64,000 nucleotides of DNA, taken from Actinopolymorpha sp. NPDC004070 (lineage in GTDB: Bacteria > Actinomycetota > Actinomycetes > Propionibacteriales > Actinopolymorphaceae). Of the stretch, positions 34,167 through 42,530 are shown in pieces. A program made the translations under genes and the position numbers. The stretch is taken from contig NZ_JBEXMJ010000021.1 in NCBI RefSeq assembly GCF_040610475.1, positions 12,723 to 76,722 of the forward strand. The letters run 5' to 3'. How positions within the stretch are numbered: position 1 is the first letter of the stretch; every line of letters starts with the position of its first letter. Under the pieces are notes generated by a model that saw nothing but the letters and a program-made list of their open reading frames with translations, was not told the origin of the DNA and searched no databases.

Positions 34167-34850
34167 GTGGCCGTCATCCACCGGGCCGAGATCCGTCCGA
34201 CGAAGCTGGAACTTCTCGGCGAGTGGCTCCCGAAGCAGTCGTGGTGCACCGGTGAGCCTGGCGTGGCGCCGACCTCGGTGGGCGCGTACCGGTTCGACGA
34301 CCCGCGGGGCGAGGTGGGCATCGAGACGCTGCTGGTCCGTACGGCTGACGGCCAGGTGATGCAGGTCCCGCTGACCTACCGGGGCGCACCACTCGCCGGC
34401 GGCGAGGCGTTCCTGGTGGGCACGATGGAGCACTCGGTCCTGGGCCGGCGCTGGGTGTACGACGGGTGCGGTGATCCGGTCTACCTGTCCGCCCTGGCCG
34501 CGGTGATTCTCGGGGACGCGGTGCAGGCGGAGGAACTCGTCGAGGGCAAGGGCGCGGACGGCCCGCAGCGGCGTACCCCCACCGTCTCGGTCGTGGGCAC
34601 GGGTACCAGGGGCGCGGCGGTCCCGGCCGTGGAGGCCGTCGAGGAGCTGACCGACTCGGCCGAGGACGGGCGCACGGTCGTGCGGACCGCTGGACTGGAG
34701 CTCACGATCGTTCGCGTGGTGGAGCTTCCGGCAGTGGACTCCGGCAGCGACGCCCCCGAGGGCGATGGTGGCGACGAGGGCGGTGCCCTGCTCGGCGCGT
34801 GGACCGACCAGACCCGCCCGGTTCGGTTGGCGACGGCGCGGCGAATCTGA
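34167..34850 (+). CDS. Maltokinase N-terminal cap-like domain protein
   Basis: 227 residues from a GTG at 34167 with AGAAGGAG upstream. The start AVIHRAEIRPTKLELLGEWL and the following WCTG, GVEYLLV-like strands match the N-terminal cap of actinobacterial maltokinase, here as a stand-alone protein without the kinase domain. Such stand-alone caps are common in actinobacteria; function unknown. The last about 25 residues are acidic and flexible. Confidence 0.75.
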   Translation: MAVIHRAEIRPTKLELLGEWLPKQSWCTGEPGVAPTSVGAYRFDDPRGEVGIETLLVRTADGQVMQVPLTYRGAPLAGGEAFLVGTMEHSVLGRRWVYDGCGDPVYLSALAAVILGDAVQAEELVEGKGADGPQRRTPTVSVVGTGTRGAAVPAVEAVEELTDSAEDGRTVVRTAGLELTIVRVVELPAVDSGSDAPEGDGGDEGGALLGAWTDQTRPVRLATARRI

Positions 34851-34881
34851 CGCCGGCCGCGTTCCGACGTCTGTCCGGCGC

Positions 34882-35289
34882 TCAGCAGGGGTGCGGCCCG
34901 AGCGGAGAGCGGTCGCCCACCAGCCACCGGTGCCCGAACGGGTCGAAGAAGCCGCCCTGCCGGTGCGTGCCCCACGGCATCTCGTGGTCGCGTACGGGAT
35001 CGTCGTTGTCCGCCCCCGCGTCGACCGCGCGGGCGACGAAGCTGTCCGGGTCGTCCACGAAGACCTCCACCCGGACGGTCGTCGTGCCCACCTCGCCGGG
35101 ACTTGCCCAGCCGTTCTTCTCCGGCTCGCCGAGGAAGAACTGCGCGCCCTCGATCTCCAGGCCGATGACCGAGCCGAGGTTCCACAGCTCACGGGCACCG
35201 ACGGCCCGGGCGTACCATCGCGCGGCGGCGGGAGCGTCCGGCACGGCCAGCATGAGAGAGACGACGGGTCCGTGGTCCGGCGACGGCAT
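34882..35289 (-). CDS. VOC (glyoxalase-like) family protein
   Basis: 135 residues, GGGAGGA before the ATG at 35289. Paired beta-alpha-beta-beta-beta units: VVSLMLAVPDAPAAARWYAR, then VRVEVFVDDPDSFVARAVDAG and FFDPFGHRWLVGDR. The usual metal-ligand Glu and His positions are only partly evident, so enzyme or binding protein cannot be decided. Convergent with the maltokinase-cap gene. Confidence 0.85.
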   Translation of the reverse strand: MPSPDHGPVVSLMLAVPDAPAAARWYARAVGARELWNLGSVIGLEIEGAQFFLGEPEKNGWASPGEVGTTTVRVEVFVDDPDSFVARAVDAGADNDDPVRDHEMPWGTHRQGGFFDPFGHRWLVGDRSPLGPHPC

Positions 35290-35395
35290 GGGTCCTCCCA
35301 GCAGAGTTTCCCGGCATCGTAGACCCGGCAGCGGTCGGTCTGGTTTGCTTCCGGTCTCAGCAGAGTTCGGGGAAGTCGCCGGAGGAGGTCCGACC

Positions 35396-35896
35396 GTGAA
35401 GACCAGTGAGCCCACGATCGTCGAACGAGCCGCGCAGCCCTACGTCGCGATCACGGCGTCGGTCCCGATGACCCGGATGGCAAGCACCCTCCCGCCACTG
35501 AACGGTGAGGTCTTCGGCTGGCTCGAGGCGCGCGGCATCGCTCCCGCAGGCGCGCCGTTGTGGAAGTACAACGTCATCGACATGGACCGCGAGCTGGAGA
35601 TCGAGGTCGGCGTGCCGGTGGCGGAGAAGATCGCCGGTGACGACCGGGTCCGGTGCGGGGTGCTTCCGGCCGGCCGGTACGCCACCCTGCGGCATGTCGG
35701 GCATCCCGACGAACTGGTCGACGCCACCGGGTCGCTGCTGAGGTGGGCCGACGGGCAGGGGCTTCGCTGGGACGTCGCGGACAAGCCGGGCGGTGAGCGC
35801 TGGGCCGCTCGTGTGGAGTTCTACCTGACCGATCCCGCGGACGAGCCGGACCTGAACAAGTGGGAGACCGACCTGGCGTTCAAGCTCGCCGACTGA
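35396..35896 (+). CDS. GyrI-like small-molecule-binding protein
   Basis: 166 residues from a GTG with GGAGGAGG just upstream. It has the SHS2/GyrI-like ligand-binding fold (AAQPYVAITASVPMTRMAST at the start; GVLPAGRYATLRHVGHPDEL in the middle), as in AraC-type effector domains, but without a DNA-binding domain. Members bind drugs or other hydrophobic molecules, some hydrolyse them. Alone; convergent with fructosamine kinase. Confidence 0.82.
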   Translation: MKTSEPTIVERAAQPYVAITASVPMTRMASTLPPLNGEVFGWLEARGIAPAGAPLWKYNVIDMDRELEIEVGVPVAEKIAGDDRVRCGVLPAGRYATLRHVGHPDELVDATGSLLRWADGQGLRWDVADKPGGERWAARVEFYLTDPADEPDLNKWETDLAFKLAD

Positions 35897-35907
35897 GCGG
35901 CGCGCTG

Positions 35908-36900
35908 CTATCGATAGCGGCGTACGGAGGACGCCAGCCGGTCGACGAACGCACGCCCGAACGCCGAGCTGCCGTCGACCGTGATCACGGCGAGGTAGGC
36001 GAAGACCCGCCACAGTTCGCGGCGCTGCGCGAAGCCCGGGTCGATCGGGGTGATCTCGCGGTAGCCGTCGAAGACCGCCTCCGGCACCGGTGCGAAGTAG
36101 TCGACCAGCGCGAGGTCGACCTCCGGGTGCCCGTACGACGGCGCGGGATCGAGCAGCAAGGCTCCGGCATCGGCCGCGGCTTCGGCCGCGGCTTCGGCTG
36201 TGGCTTCGATGGCAGGTGTCAGGAAGTTGTTCTGCTGGGCGTCCCCGTGCAGCAGCGTCGGCTTGGGCTCGGGCCCGCACAGCGCGGGGAACCGTCCGAC
36301 GAGGCGTTCGACGTCCCGGGCCAGGTCCTTCGCAAGGTGTCCGCTGTCGACCGCCTGCCGCAGGCGGGGCAGCACGCGGCGTTCGGCGTAGAAGTCCGGC
36401 CAGGAGCTGGTGCCTGAGTCGGTGCCGACCGGACGGTTGTCCTGCCGCAGCGGGCCGAAGAACCCGTCGAACTCGGCGAGGCCGAACCGCTGCCCGTGCA
36501 CCTGGTGCACCGTCGCGAGTGCCCGGCCGATCGACTGCCACTGCTCGGTCGAGCGCGCTTCCGGGAGGACCTCCGGAATCGCTTCCAGCAACAGCAACGA
36601 GCCGGTGTCAATCCGTACTTGCCCAGCGGCGACCGGTGTGGGAGTGACCACTCCGGCAAGGCGCCGCAGCAGCTCCAGACCACGCAGCTCCGCGGTGAAC
36701 TGCTCACTGCCCGCGGTCGTACGGTCCAGCTTGACGAACACCGAGAACGGCTCGCCCCGGAAGATCCCGCACGGATGGGACGCACGGTCGTCCAGGTCGG
36801 CGAAGCCGGTCGCCGCCCAGGGGCGGCCGAGGTGGGCCGACGCGGCGGCCTCGACCGCGCGCAGGGTCGATGTGGCGGTGAGCGGGTGTGTCGTGGCCAT
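35908..36900 (-). CDS. Fructosamine kinase family protein
   Basis: 330 residues, a protein-kinase-like phosphotransferase that phosphorylates ketosamines and starts repair of glycated amines. Seen are FVKLDRTTAGSEQFTAEL (nucleotide lysine), FGLAEFDGFFGPLRQDN, LLHGDAQQNN (catalytic HGD) and DPAPSYGHPEVDLALVD (metal Asp), all characteristic. A run of Ala/Glu codons (about residue 226-240) from 12-bp imperfect DNA repeats inserts a short helix between HGD and the metal motif. No strong ribosome site. Confidence 0.88.
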   Translation of the reverse strand: MATTHPLTATSTLRAVEAAASAHLGRPWAATGFADLDDRASHPCGIFRGEPFSVFVKLDRTTAGSEQFTAELRGLELLRRLAGVVTPTPVAAGQVRIDTGSLLLLEAIPEVLPEARSTEQWQSIGRALATVHQVHGQRFGLAEFDGFFGPLRQDNRPVGTDSGTSSWPDFYAERRVLPRLRQAVDSGHLAKDLARDVERLVGRFPALCGPEPKPTLLHGDAQQNNFLTPAIEATAEAAAEAAADAGALLLDPAPSYGHPEVDLALVDYFAPVPEAVFDGYREITPIDPGFAQRRELWRVFAYLAVITVDGSSAFGRAFVDRLASSVRRYR

Positions 36901-37006
36901 CGACCGGAGCGTACAGCCACCGTCTTGTCGGGGGGTCTGCCCTAGATTGTCGAGCACATCGTCGTACTCGTCGTTCCTCGTCGTTTCTGATCAGGAAGGA
37001 GCCCGA

Positions 37007-37603
37007 ATGAACCCGGCGGCAGATCTTGGGTCCCTGCGGACGGCAGGCGAGGTGACCAGCCGGATCGTGGCCGGCATCGGTGCGGACCAGTGGGACGCTC
37101 CGACCCCGTGCTCGGAGTGGAACGTCCGGATGCTGCTCAACCACGTCGTCGCCGGCAACCTCCTCGCCGCGGCGGTCCTGGGAGGTGTCGAGTTCCCGGC
37201 ACCGGAGGAACGCGCCCGGCTGGGCCAGGTCGACCGGCTCGGCACCGATCCGCTCGCGGCCACTCGGCAGTCCGTCGACGACCTGGTCAAGGCGTTCGAA
37301 CAGCCAAGAGTGCTCGAGCATGTCCATCCCTCGCCGGTGGGCCAGGTCCCCGGTGCCGCTCTCGTGCACCTGCGGACCACCGAACTCCTGGTCCACGGTT
37401 GGGACCTCGCCCGGGCTACCGGGCAGCCGGCGGACTACCCCGACGCTCTGGTCGAGCAGGAGCTGGCGTTCACGAAGGCGAACGTCGGCAGGGCCAGGAC
37501 CGGGCCGGGCGGTCCGTTCGGTGCGTCGCAGCCGGTTGCCGAGGACGCCCCGGCGCTCGACCGGCTGGCCGCACTGCTCGGCCGGAGTGTGGCGTCTCGC
37601 TGA
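37007..37603 (+). CDS. TIGR03086-type metal-binding protein, DinB/maleylpyruvate-isomerase-like
   Basis: 198 residues; AAGGAG precedes the ATG at 37007. Four-helix DinB-like fold with TPCSEWNVRMLLNHVVAGN as metal-site helix and LRTTELLVHGWDLARATGQ as the second His-bearing helix, the typical actinobacterial TIGR03086 pattern. Possible mycothiol-dependent transferase; substrate unknown. Confidence 0.88.
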   Translation: MNPAADLGSLRTAGEVTSRIVAGIGADQWDAPTPCSEWNVRMLLNHVVAGNLLAAAVLGGVEFPAPEERARLGQVDRLGTDPLAATRQSVDDLVKAFEQPRVLEHVHPSPVGQVPGAALVHLRTTELLVHGWDLARATGQPADYPDALVEQELAFTKANVGRARTGPGGPFGASQPVAEDAPALDRLAALLGRSVASR

Positions 37604-37768
37604 CGCACCCCCCCGGACCCTGCGCCGGTAACATGTGGCACTTGTGTGATGCGGTTCCGAGTGACGGCGACCGACTTCACCACCGGCGTGGGTGGCCCAC
37701 CGAGACGATCGGCAAGGGACGGTTGTCGTACTGGTCCGGTGCTGCGGCCGGCCGTGCCATAGTTGACC

Positions 37769-38620
37769 ATGGCGCTTCCGGCAGACACCCATGTGCACAG
37801 CGAGTACTCCTGGGACACCGGCGGTCCGGACTCGGCAGCAGCCGGAACCATGGAGCAGACCTGCGAACGCGCGGCGCGGATCGGGCTTCCGGCGGTCGTG
37901 TTCACCGAGCACCTCGACTTCGTCGGCTGGGAGGCGGACCCGGGGGACGAGAGCGACCTGGTGCGGAGGCTGATGGACGCCGACGGGACGCTGGTCCCTC
38001 CTCCGCTGGACGTCGACGGCTACCTCGAGGCGATCGAGTGCTGCCGCCACAGCTTCCCCGACGTCCAGATCCTGACCGGAGTGGAGTTCGGGCAGCCGCA
38101 CCTGGACGAGGAGGCAGCCTCGCGCGTACTCGACGTGTCGAAGCTGGATCGTGTCAACGGCTCCTTGCACACGCTGGTGGTCGACGGCCGGCGTCACGAA
38201 CCACCCACCCTGTACCGGATGTGGCCGGCGGACAAGGTGATCTGGGAGTACCTCGCGGAGGTACCCCGCATGGTCGAGGGCTCGGAGACGTTCGAGGTGC
38301 TCACCCACATCGACTACGCCGTTCGCTACTGGCCGAGGGAGAAGAACGGCCCGTTCGACCCGAAGCGGTTCGAGGACGGCTTCCGGCAGGCGATGCGTGC
38401 GCTGGCCGGCAGTGGACGTGCGCTGGAGATGAACGTCGGTGGTCAGCTGCGTCCGTGGATCCCGCAGTGGTGGAGCGAGGAGGGCGGACGGGCAGTCAGC
38501 TTCGGCAGCGATGCACACGAGCCGCGTGCGCTCGCGAACAACTTCCCCGAGGCCGTCGCCATGGTGGAGCACTACGGTTTCCGGCCGGGCCACCGGCCGG
38601 CGGACTTCTGGACCCGGTGA
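37769..38620 (+). CDS. PHP-domain metallohydrolase (histidinol-phosphatase-like)
   Basis: 283 residues. The metal motifs of the PHP fold are visible: ADTHVHSEYSWD at the N-terminus, FTEHLDF at about 47, GVEFGQPH at about 106, NGSLHT at about 132, THIDYAVRYW at about 178 and GSDAHEP near 250. Such enzymes are phosphoesterases, with HisJ-type histidinol phosphatase the closest by length. ATG at 37769 preferred over an in-frame TTG at 37763. Its stop overlaps the next reading frame (GTGA), so the two are coupled. Confidence 0.88.
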   Translation: MALPADTHVHSEYSWDTGGPDSAAAGTMEQTCERAARIGLPAVVFTEHLDFVGWEADPGDESDLVRRLMDADGTLVPPPLDVDGYLEAIECCRHSFPDVQILTGVEFGQPHLDEEAASRVLDVSKLDRVNGSLHTLVVDGRRHEPPTLYRMWPADKVIWEYLAEVPRMVEGSETFEVLTHIDYAVRYWPREKNGPFDPKRFEDGFRQAMRALAGSGRALEMNVGGQLRPWIPQWWSEEGGRAVSFGSDAHEPRALANNFPEAVAMVEHYGFRPGHRPADFWTR

Positions 38621-38622
38621 CG

Positions 38623-39174
38623 ATGGCGGGGGAGTCCGCGAGGATCGAGCTCAGTATGGCCGACCTCCGGGCGGTCGTGGGCTATGCGGTGGCCTGTGCG
38701 CGGCCGGTGTTGGCGATCTTCGAACGCGAACGACCCGACGACGAGCGGCCGCAAGCCGCGGTTGACGCGGCGCTGGCGTTCGCGCAGGGAGCCGAGCGGA
38801 CCAAGGTGCTGCGCGACAATGCCTGGGCGGCCCAGCGGGCGGCGACCGAGGCGCGGGACGCGGGGCAGGTCGCGGCGAGTGAGGCCGCGCGTGCGGCGCT
38901 CGCCGCGGCTGGTGCGGCGTTCCTCCACCCGCTGGCGAAGGCCACACAGGTCAAGCACATTCTCGGGTCGGCCGCCCATGCCGTCCGGGCGTTCGAGCTG
39001 GTCGCCGGCGACGATCCGGCTGCCGTCGCCGACCACCTCGCGCGGGCCCGGTCTCTCGCGAGCCCCGTCGTGGTGGACGTACTCCGGCGTTATCCGCCCG
39101 CCCCGAACGCCGGTGGCCGGATCGGAGAACTGATCCGTCACCTTGACGCGGCACTTCGCGCAGGTCCCGGCTGA
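38623..39174 (+). CDS. Imm5-like putative immunity protein
   Basis: 183 residues, nearly all helical and Ala-rich. Key segments LRAVVGYAVACARPVLAIFE, RPQAAVDAALAFA and FLHPLAKATQVKHILGSAAH match the family annotated as putative immunity protein (Imm5-like), proposed to protect against polymorphic toxins. An in-frame GTG at 38617 overlaps the PHP stop by four bases; ATG 38623 is used here. No toxin gene is adjacent, so the immunity role is a family label, not shown by context. Confidence 0.72.
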   Translation: MAGESARIELSMADLRAVVGYAVACARPVLAIFERERPDDERPQAAVDAALAFAQGAERTKVLRDNAWAAQRAATEARDAGQVAASEAARAALAAAGAAFLHPLAKATQVKHILGSAAHAVRAFELVAGDDPAAVADHLARARSLASPVVVDVLRRYPPAPNAGGRIGELIRHLDAALRAGPG

Positions 39175-39185
39175 GGCGAGGCGTG

Positions 39186-40181
39186 TCAGCCGCGGGCGTC
39201 CCACCAGCGGAGTACGCGCGACGCCCGCAGCGTGTTCCATCTGCTCGGGCGGCCGTCGCCGTCCTCCAGCCGGAAGTGCACGGCGCCGGGGTGGGTGTTC
39301 TCCAGCAGCCAGGTGCCGTCGGCCTGACGCCTGGACCGTAGGAGCTCGATCGGCTCGTCGAGCCGCGGGTCCCTGACGTTGGCCGAGCGGAAGTACTCGA
39401 GCCCACGCAGGACGTCGTAGCGCCATCTGGTTGGGAAGGAGAACCTCAGCCAGGTGTCGACGGCCACCTCGCCCGTGCTCTTCCGGCGGAAGAGTGAACG
39501 ATCGAGCAGGTACTCCTCACCGGCGCGGCGGGCAGCCTCGGATTCGGCCGACCCGCCGGTGGCGCGTTCGTACTCCAGCAGTCCCTCCAGCACGCAGATC
39601 GTCGAGTGGAACGACGACACGGCGGCGCCCTTCTCCGTCCAGCAGTTCCACCCACCGTCGGCGAGCTGGTCGGTGAGCAGGCGGGTGACGAGCCGGTCCA
39701 CGTCGGCCCCGAAGTACGCGCCGAGGGTCACGGTGCGGCCGTTGATGCACGGCTCGACCTCACCGTCGAAGAACGGGCCGCCGTTGTACTCCCATCGGCA
39801 GTGAGCGGCGACCAGCGAGGTCATCTCGCGCGCGGTCCGGGACGCCGGGTCGAGTCCGAAGTCGTACAGCTCCATCATGGCCGGCAGGGTCGCCGTCCAC
39901 GGTTGGCCGCCCTGCGCCGGTTGCTCGCCGCGCCCGCGGCCCGGGAAGCACGCTCCACCCATCCACTGGCCGTCCCGGTCGCGGGCGGCCAGCAACCGCG
40001 CGCCCCAGCCCTCCTCCGCCACCCGGGCACGCTCCACGGCCACGGCGTCGGCGGGCGCGGCGGTCAGGTCCCGCAGGACCTGCCAGCGCAGCGCCGGGTC
40101 GGAGTCGAGCAGCCAGTCGATCGGGGGCTCTCCCGCGACGTGCGGTGCGCGAGGAGTATCGGCCGGTGCGCTGTCGTTCAT
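39186..40181 (-). CDS. Squalene-cyclase-like alpha/alpha-barrel protein
   Basis: 331 residues. Repeated helical pairs with QW-like motifs (DRDGQWMGGACF, QLADGGWNCWTEKGAAVSS, RQADGTWLLENTHPG) mark the prenyltransferase/squalene-oxidase repeat fold. It has only one barrel and no DxDD acid motif, so it is not a squalene-hopene cyclase; perhaps a carbohydrate- or lipid-binding enzyme. The opening IDWLLDSDPALRWQVLRDLT is typical of a conserved actinobacterial group. No strong ribosome site. Confidence 0.78.
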   Translation of the reverse strand: MNDSAPADTPRAPHVAGEPPIDWLLDSDPALRWQVLRDLTAAPADAVAVERARVAEEGWGARLLAARDRDGQWMGGACFPGRGRGEQPAQGGQPWTATLPAMMELYDFGLDPASRTAREMTSLVAAHCRWEYNGGPFFDGEVEPCINGRTVTLGAYFGADVDRLVTRLLTDQLADGGWNCWTEKGAAVSSFHSTICVLEGLLEYERATGGSAESEAARRAGEEYLLDRSLFRRKSTGEVAVDTWLRFSFPTRWRYDVLRGLEYFRSANVRDPRLDEPIELLRSRRQADGTWLLENTHPGAVHFRLEDGDGRPSRWNTLRASRVLRWWDARG

Positions 40182-40249
40182 GCCGGCCAAGCTATCGCCT
40201 GTTCCGGACGACCGGCTGCCGCAACCAGCGGAGATTTCCTCGAACCCGA

Positions 40250-40592
40250 TCCGTCCTCCGGCGGCCGGGCAGGCGACGCTGGACGCGCTGCAGGAACTGC
40301 CCGACATCGGCCCGGACGCACCGATCGGCTACGCCGGCGGCGTGTCCTTGGGCACCGCGATCGGGGTTCCGTTGACCGCGGCCGAACCCAGGATCGCCGC
40401 AGCCGTCTTCGGAGGCGGTACCGATCCAGTTTCTGCTGCCGTGGGACGACGAGTACGTCGACCGTCAATCCGCTCTTGCGTTGTTCGACGCCTTCGCCTC
40501 GGGGAAGAAGACGTTGCACGCCAACCCCGGCGATCACCGCCGCATTCGCTGGGTCGGGCTGGACAAGGAGTTCCTGGCCCGGCACCTGGGAC
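40250..40592 (+). pseudogene. Decayed alpha/beta hydrolase (dienelactone-hydrolase-like)
   Basis: Two homologous pieces lie in different frames. The first (about 40270-40415) reads ATLDALQELPDIGP through GYAGGVSLGTAIGVPL to AAVFGGG, where the nucleophile elbow GxSxG is already altered to GGVSLG. About one frame later (about 40419-40592) comes IQFLLPWDDEYVDRQSALAL, then FDAFASGKKTLHANPGDH and EFLARHLG, the C-terminal half with the catalytic Asp and His. The N-terminus is missing, a short stretch between the pieces is deleted, and no stop follows in frame. Relics of one gene. Confidence 0.78.
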
Positions 40593-40625
40593 CACGCTGG
40601 CCACGCCGGCCCCGCGGGAGGTTCG

Positions 40626-41669
40626 TCAGCGCTCGGGATCTCGCAGTGAGGTGGGGGAGAGGAACGACTGGAGCAGGTCGTCACCGACGTCCGATGTCCG
40701 CCGCGCGATCCCGGCCAGGAGGTCGGCGACCTGGACCCGCGGATCGTCGCGGGAGTCGACGGTCACCAGCCCGGCGAACGGCGAGTCCCTGGCCGACAGT
40801 TCCTCGCCCTCGCTCGCGTCGGCGGCCGGCGGGTCGGCCCCGTACGCAAGCATCTGCTGGAGTCGCCGCAACCGTCCGGCCGTGAGGGCGCTCTGCTCGT
40901 CGTGGATCACCAGCACCCGTCGACGGCCGCCACTCCAGAACAGGACGGTCTCGGCCAGCGCCGGCAGCATCGGTTCCAGCGGCGGCGGGATCGAGCGGTC
41001 CTCGTGGGCCAGCCTTATCAGGATCTCCCACACCCGCGCGGGAGTGAGCCCGTCGAGGACCGCTTCGGCGTCCGCGCCGAGCCCTGCTCCGGCGAGTGAG
41101 TCGCGCGCCTGGAAGAAGCCTTCCATCGCGCTGCGGTCGGGCTGGTGCTTCCTCTTCGTACGGACCAGGTTGACGAAGGCCGTGAGGAAGGCACTCCACT
41201 CGCGAACCCCCGTCCGCCCTGCCCGCCCCGCCCGGTACAGCGCGAGGGCGGCCGGGCGGTTCGCCTGGCTCAGCCGGGTGCCCGCCGCGTAGGTCGGCTC
41301 GACCAGGAACAGGTCGACGATGCGGGTAACGAGGAAGTACTCCTTGTCGACCAGGTGGACGTGGGCCCGGCCACTCAGCTTCATCAGAAGCCATTCCAGG
41401 GCTTCACCCGACCGCGCACTCCGCAGGAATCTCCCGCTCTTGAACTCGTTGAGTGACCACCTGGACCCCGATCGCAGCGACCGGAGAAGGTCGTCGGCCT
41501 CCTCGACCCTCAGGTCCACGCTGGCGTGGGTGAACAGCGGGGTGACCGTGTCCAGCAGGTTGGTGCCGGAGAACCCGGACTCGTCGCAGGCGATCTCCAC
41601 GACGGCGCCGCCGACCTCCTCGGCCGGCGGCAGCCCGCCCTGTGGGGGCAGCCTCTGGTCCTTCAGCAC
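40626..41669 (-). CDS. DUF3800-like protein
   Basis: 347 residues. Starts with VVEIACDESGFSG and ends with DSRDDPRVQVADLLAGIARR; this pair of acidic motifs at the two ends is the mark of DUF3800, predicted to have an RNase H-like fold and often found in defence islands or mobile DNA. Between them are helices with a hydrophobic core. The GTG at 41669 has no Shine-Dalgarno, so the start is uncertain. It faces the decayed hydrolase. Confidence 0.62.
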   Translation of the reverse strand: MLKDQRLPPQGGLPPAEEVGGAVVEIACDESGFSGTNLLDTVTPLFTHASVDLRVEEADDLLRSLRSGSRWSLNEFKSGRFLRSARSGEALEWLLMKLSGRAHVHLVDKEYFLVTRIVDLFLVEPTYAAGTRLSQANRPAALALYRAGRAGRTGVREWSAFLTAFVNLVRTKRKHQPDRSAMEGFFQARDSLAGAGLGADAEAVLDGLTPARVWEILIRLAHEDRSIPPPLEPMLPALAETVLFWSGGRRRVLVIHDEQSALTAGRLRRLQQMLAYGADPPAADASEGEELSARDSPFAGLVTVDSRDDPRVQVADLLAGIARRTSDVGDDLLQSFLSPTSLRDPER

Positions 41670-41796
41670 GGGCCCATGCTCGCGCGCGCCCGGGCTTCGC
41701 ACCACCCGGTTTGTGTTCCACCCCGATGTCGTCCGGATTCTGTGCGACTCTGCACGGCGTACGGTGACCGCCTGACCGAGACCGTGAGGACCCCTC

Positions 41797-42360
41797 ATGG
41801 GCGAGTACGTGATCAGCCCGCTCGACCCGGACACCTGGGACGGGTTCGCCCGGATGGTGGAGCGGCACAACGGTGTGTTCGGCGGCTGCTGGTGCACGTG
41901 GTTCCACACCATGAGTGCCGACAAGGAACGCACCTATGAGGCCAACCGGTCCCTCAAGCGTCTACTCGTCGACGAGGGACGGGCCCATTCGGCGCTGGTG
42001 TACGACGACGCCGAGGTGGTCGCATGGTGCCAGTTCGGAACCCCGGCGGATCTGCCGAACATCTACCACCGCAAGCAGTACGACGCCGAACTCGACGTCG
42101 TTCCCGACTACCGGATCACCTGTATCTTCGTGGACAAGCGCTACCGGCGCCGTGGGCTCTCGGCGGTCGCCCTGCAAGGGGCCCTCGACCTGATCGCGGT
42201 GTCGGGCGGCGGAGTGGTCGAGGGATACCCGCACCACACCGGCGGGGCGAAGAAGTCGGTGCTCTACAACGGCACCCGGGCACTGTTCGAACGGGCGGGT
42301 TTCGAGTACGTCCGCAGCAAGGGCGTCGGAAACTGCGTCATGCGCCGCGCCGTGCCCTGA
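41797..42360 (+). CDS. GNAT family N-acetyltransferase
   Basis: 187 residues, GAGGACC before the ATG. Acetyl-CoA motif A is ITCIFVDKRYRRRGLSAVAL at about 108-127, then GVVEGYPHHTGG and ALFERAGFEYV as the C-terminal acceptor half. A short CWCTWF stretch early on is typical of the YdaF-unlike subgroup annotated GNAT in actinobacteria. Substrate unknown. Confidence 0.88.
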   Translation: MGEYVISPLDPDTWDGFARMVERHNGVFGGCWCTWFHTMSADKERTYEANRSLKRLLVDEGRAHSALVYDDAEVVAWCQFGTPADLPNIYHRKQYDAELDVVPDYRITCIFVDKRYRRRGLSAVALQGALDLIAVSGGGVVEGYPHHTGGAKKSVLYNGTRALFERAGFEYVRSKGVGNCVMRRAVP

Positions 42361-42461
42361 ACCCCGCGCCGACAACCGCGTCCGGACTCTGGATCGACGC
42401 CGGTCCTGGTAGTACCGTTCGAGGGCACATTGCAGTTCCTTGGTGGTTTCGTGGGAGAACG

Positions 42462-42530
42462 ATGACCGCACTGGCCGGTAGGAACCTGTGTGCGGTGCCG
42501 ACGACTCGCCCGCCGGCGCGGCCACAGTGA
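42462..42530 (+). CDS. Upstream 22-codon leader ORF coupled to the S8 peptidase
   Basis: ATG at 42462 has GGGAGA just before it; the peptide (22 residues, Pro/Arg-rich at the end) stops with TGA at 42528-42530. The GTG start of the peptidase at 42527 overlaps this stop in GTGA. The peptidase GTG has no ribosome site of its own, so translation of the leader would bring ribosomes to it. The peptide itself has no recognised sequence. Confidence 0.5.
   Translation: MTALAGRNLCAVPTTRPPARPQ

Noticed and set aside
35918..35929. Palindrome GCTATCGATAGC at the junction of two convergent genes
   Set aside because: Too short and without a loop to act as a terminator; stop-codon context explains it.
36170..36205. 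12-bp repeats GGCCGCGGCTTC in the fructosamine kinase gene
   Set aside because: In-frame coding repeats giving Ala/Glu; kept as a note on the gene, not as a separate element.
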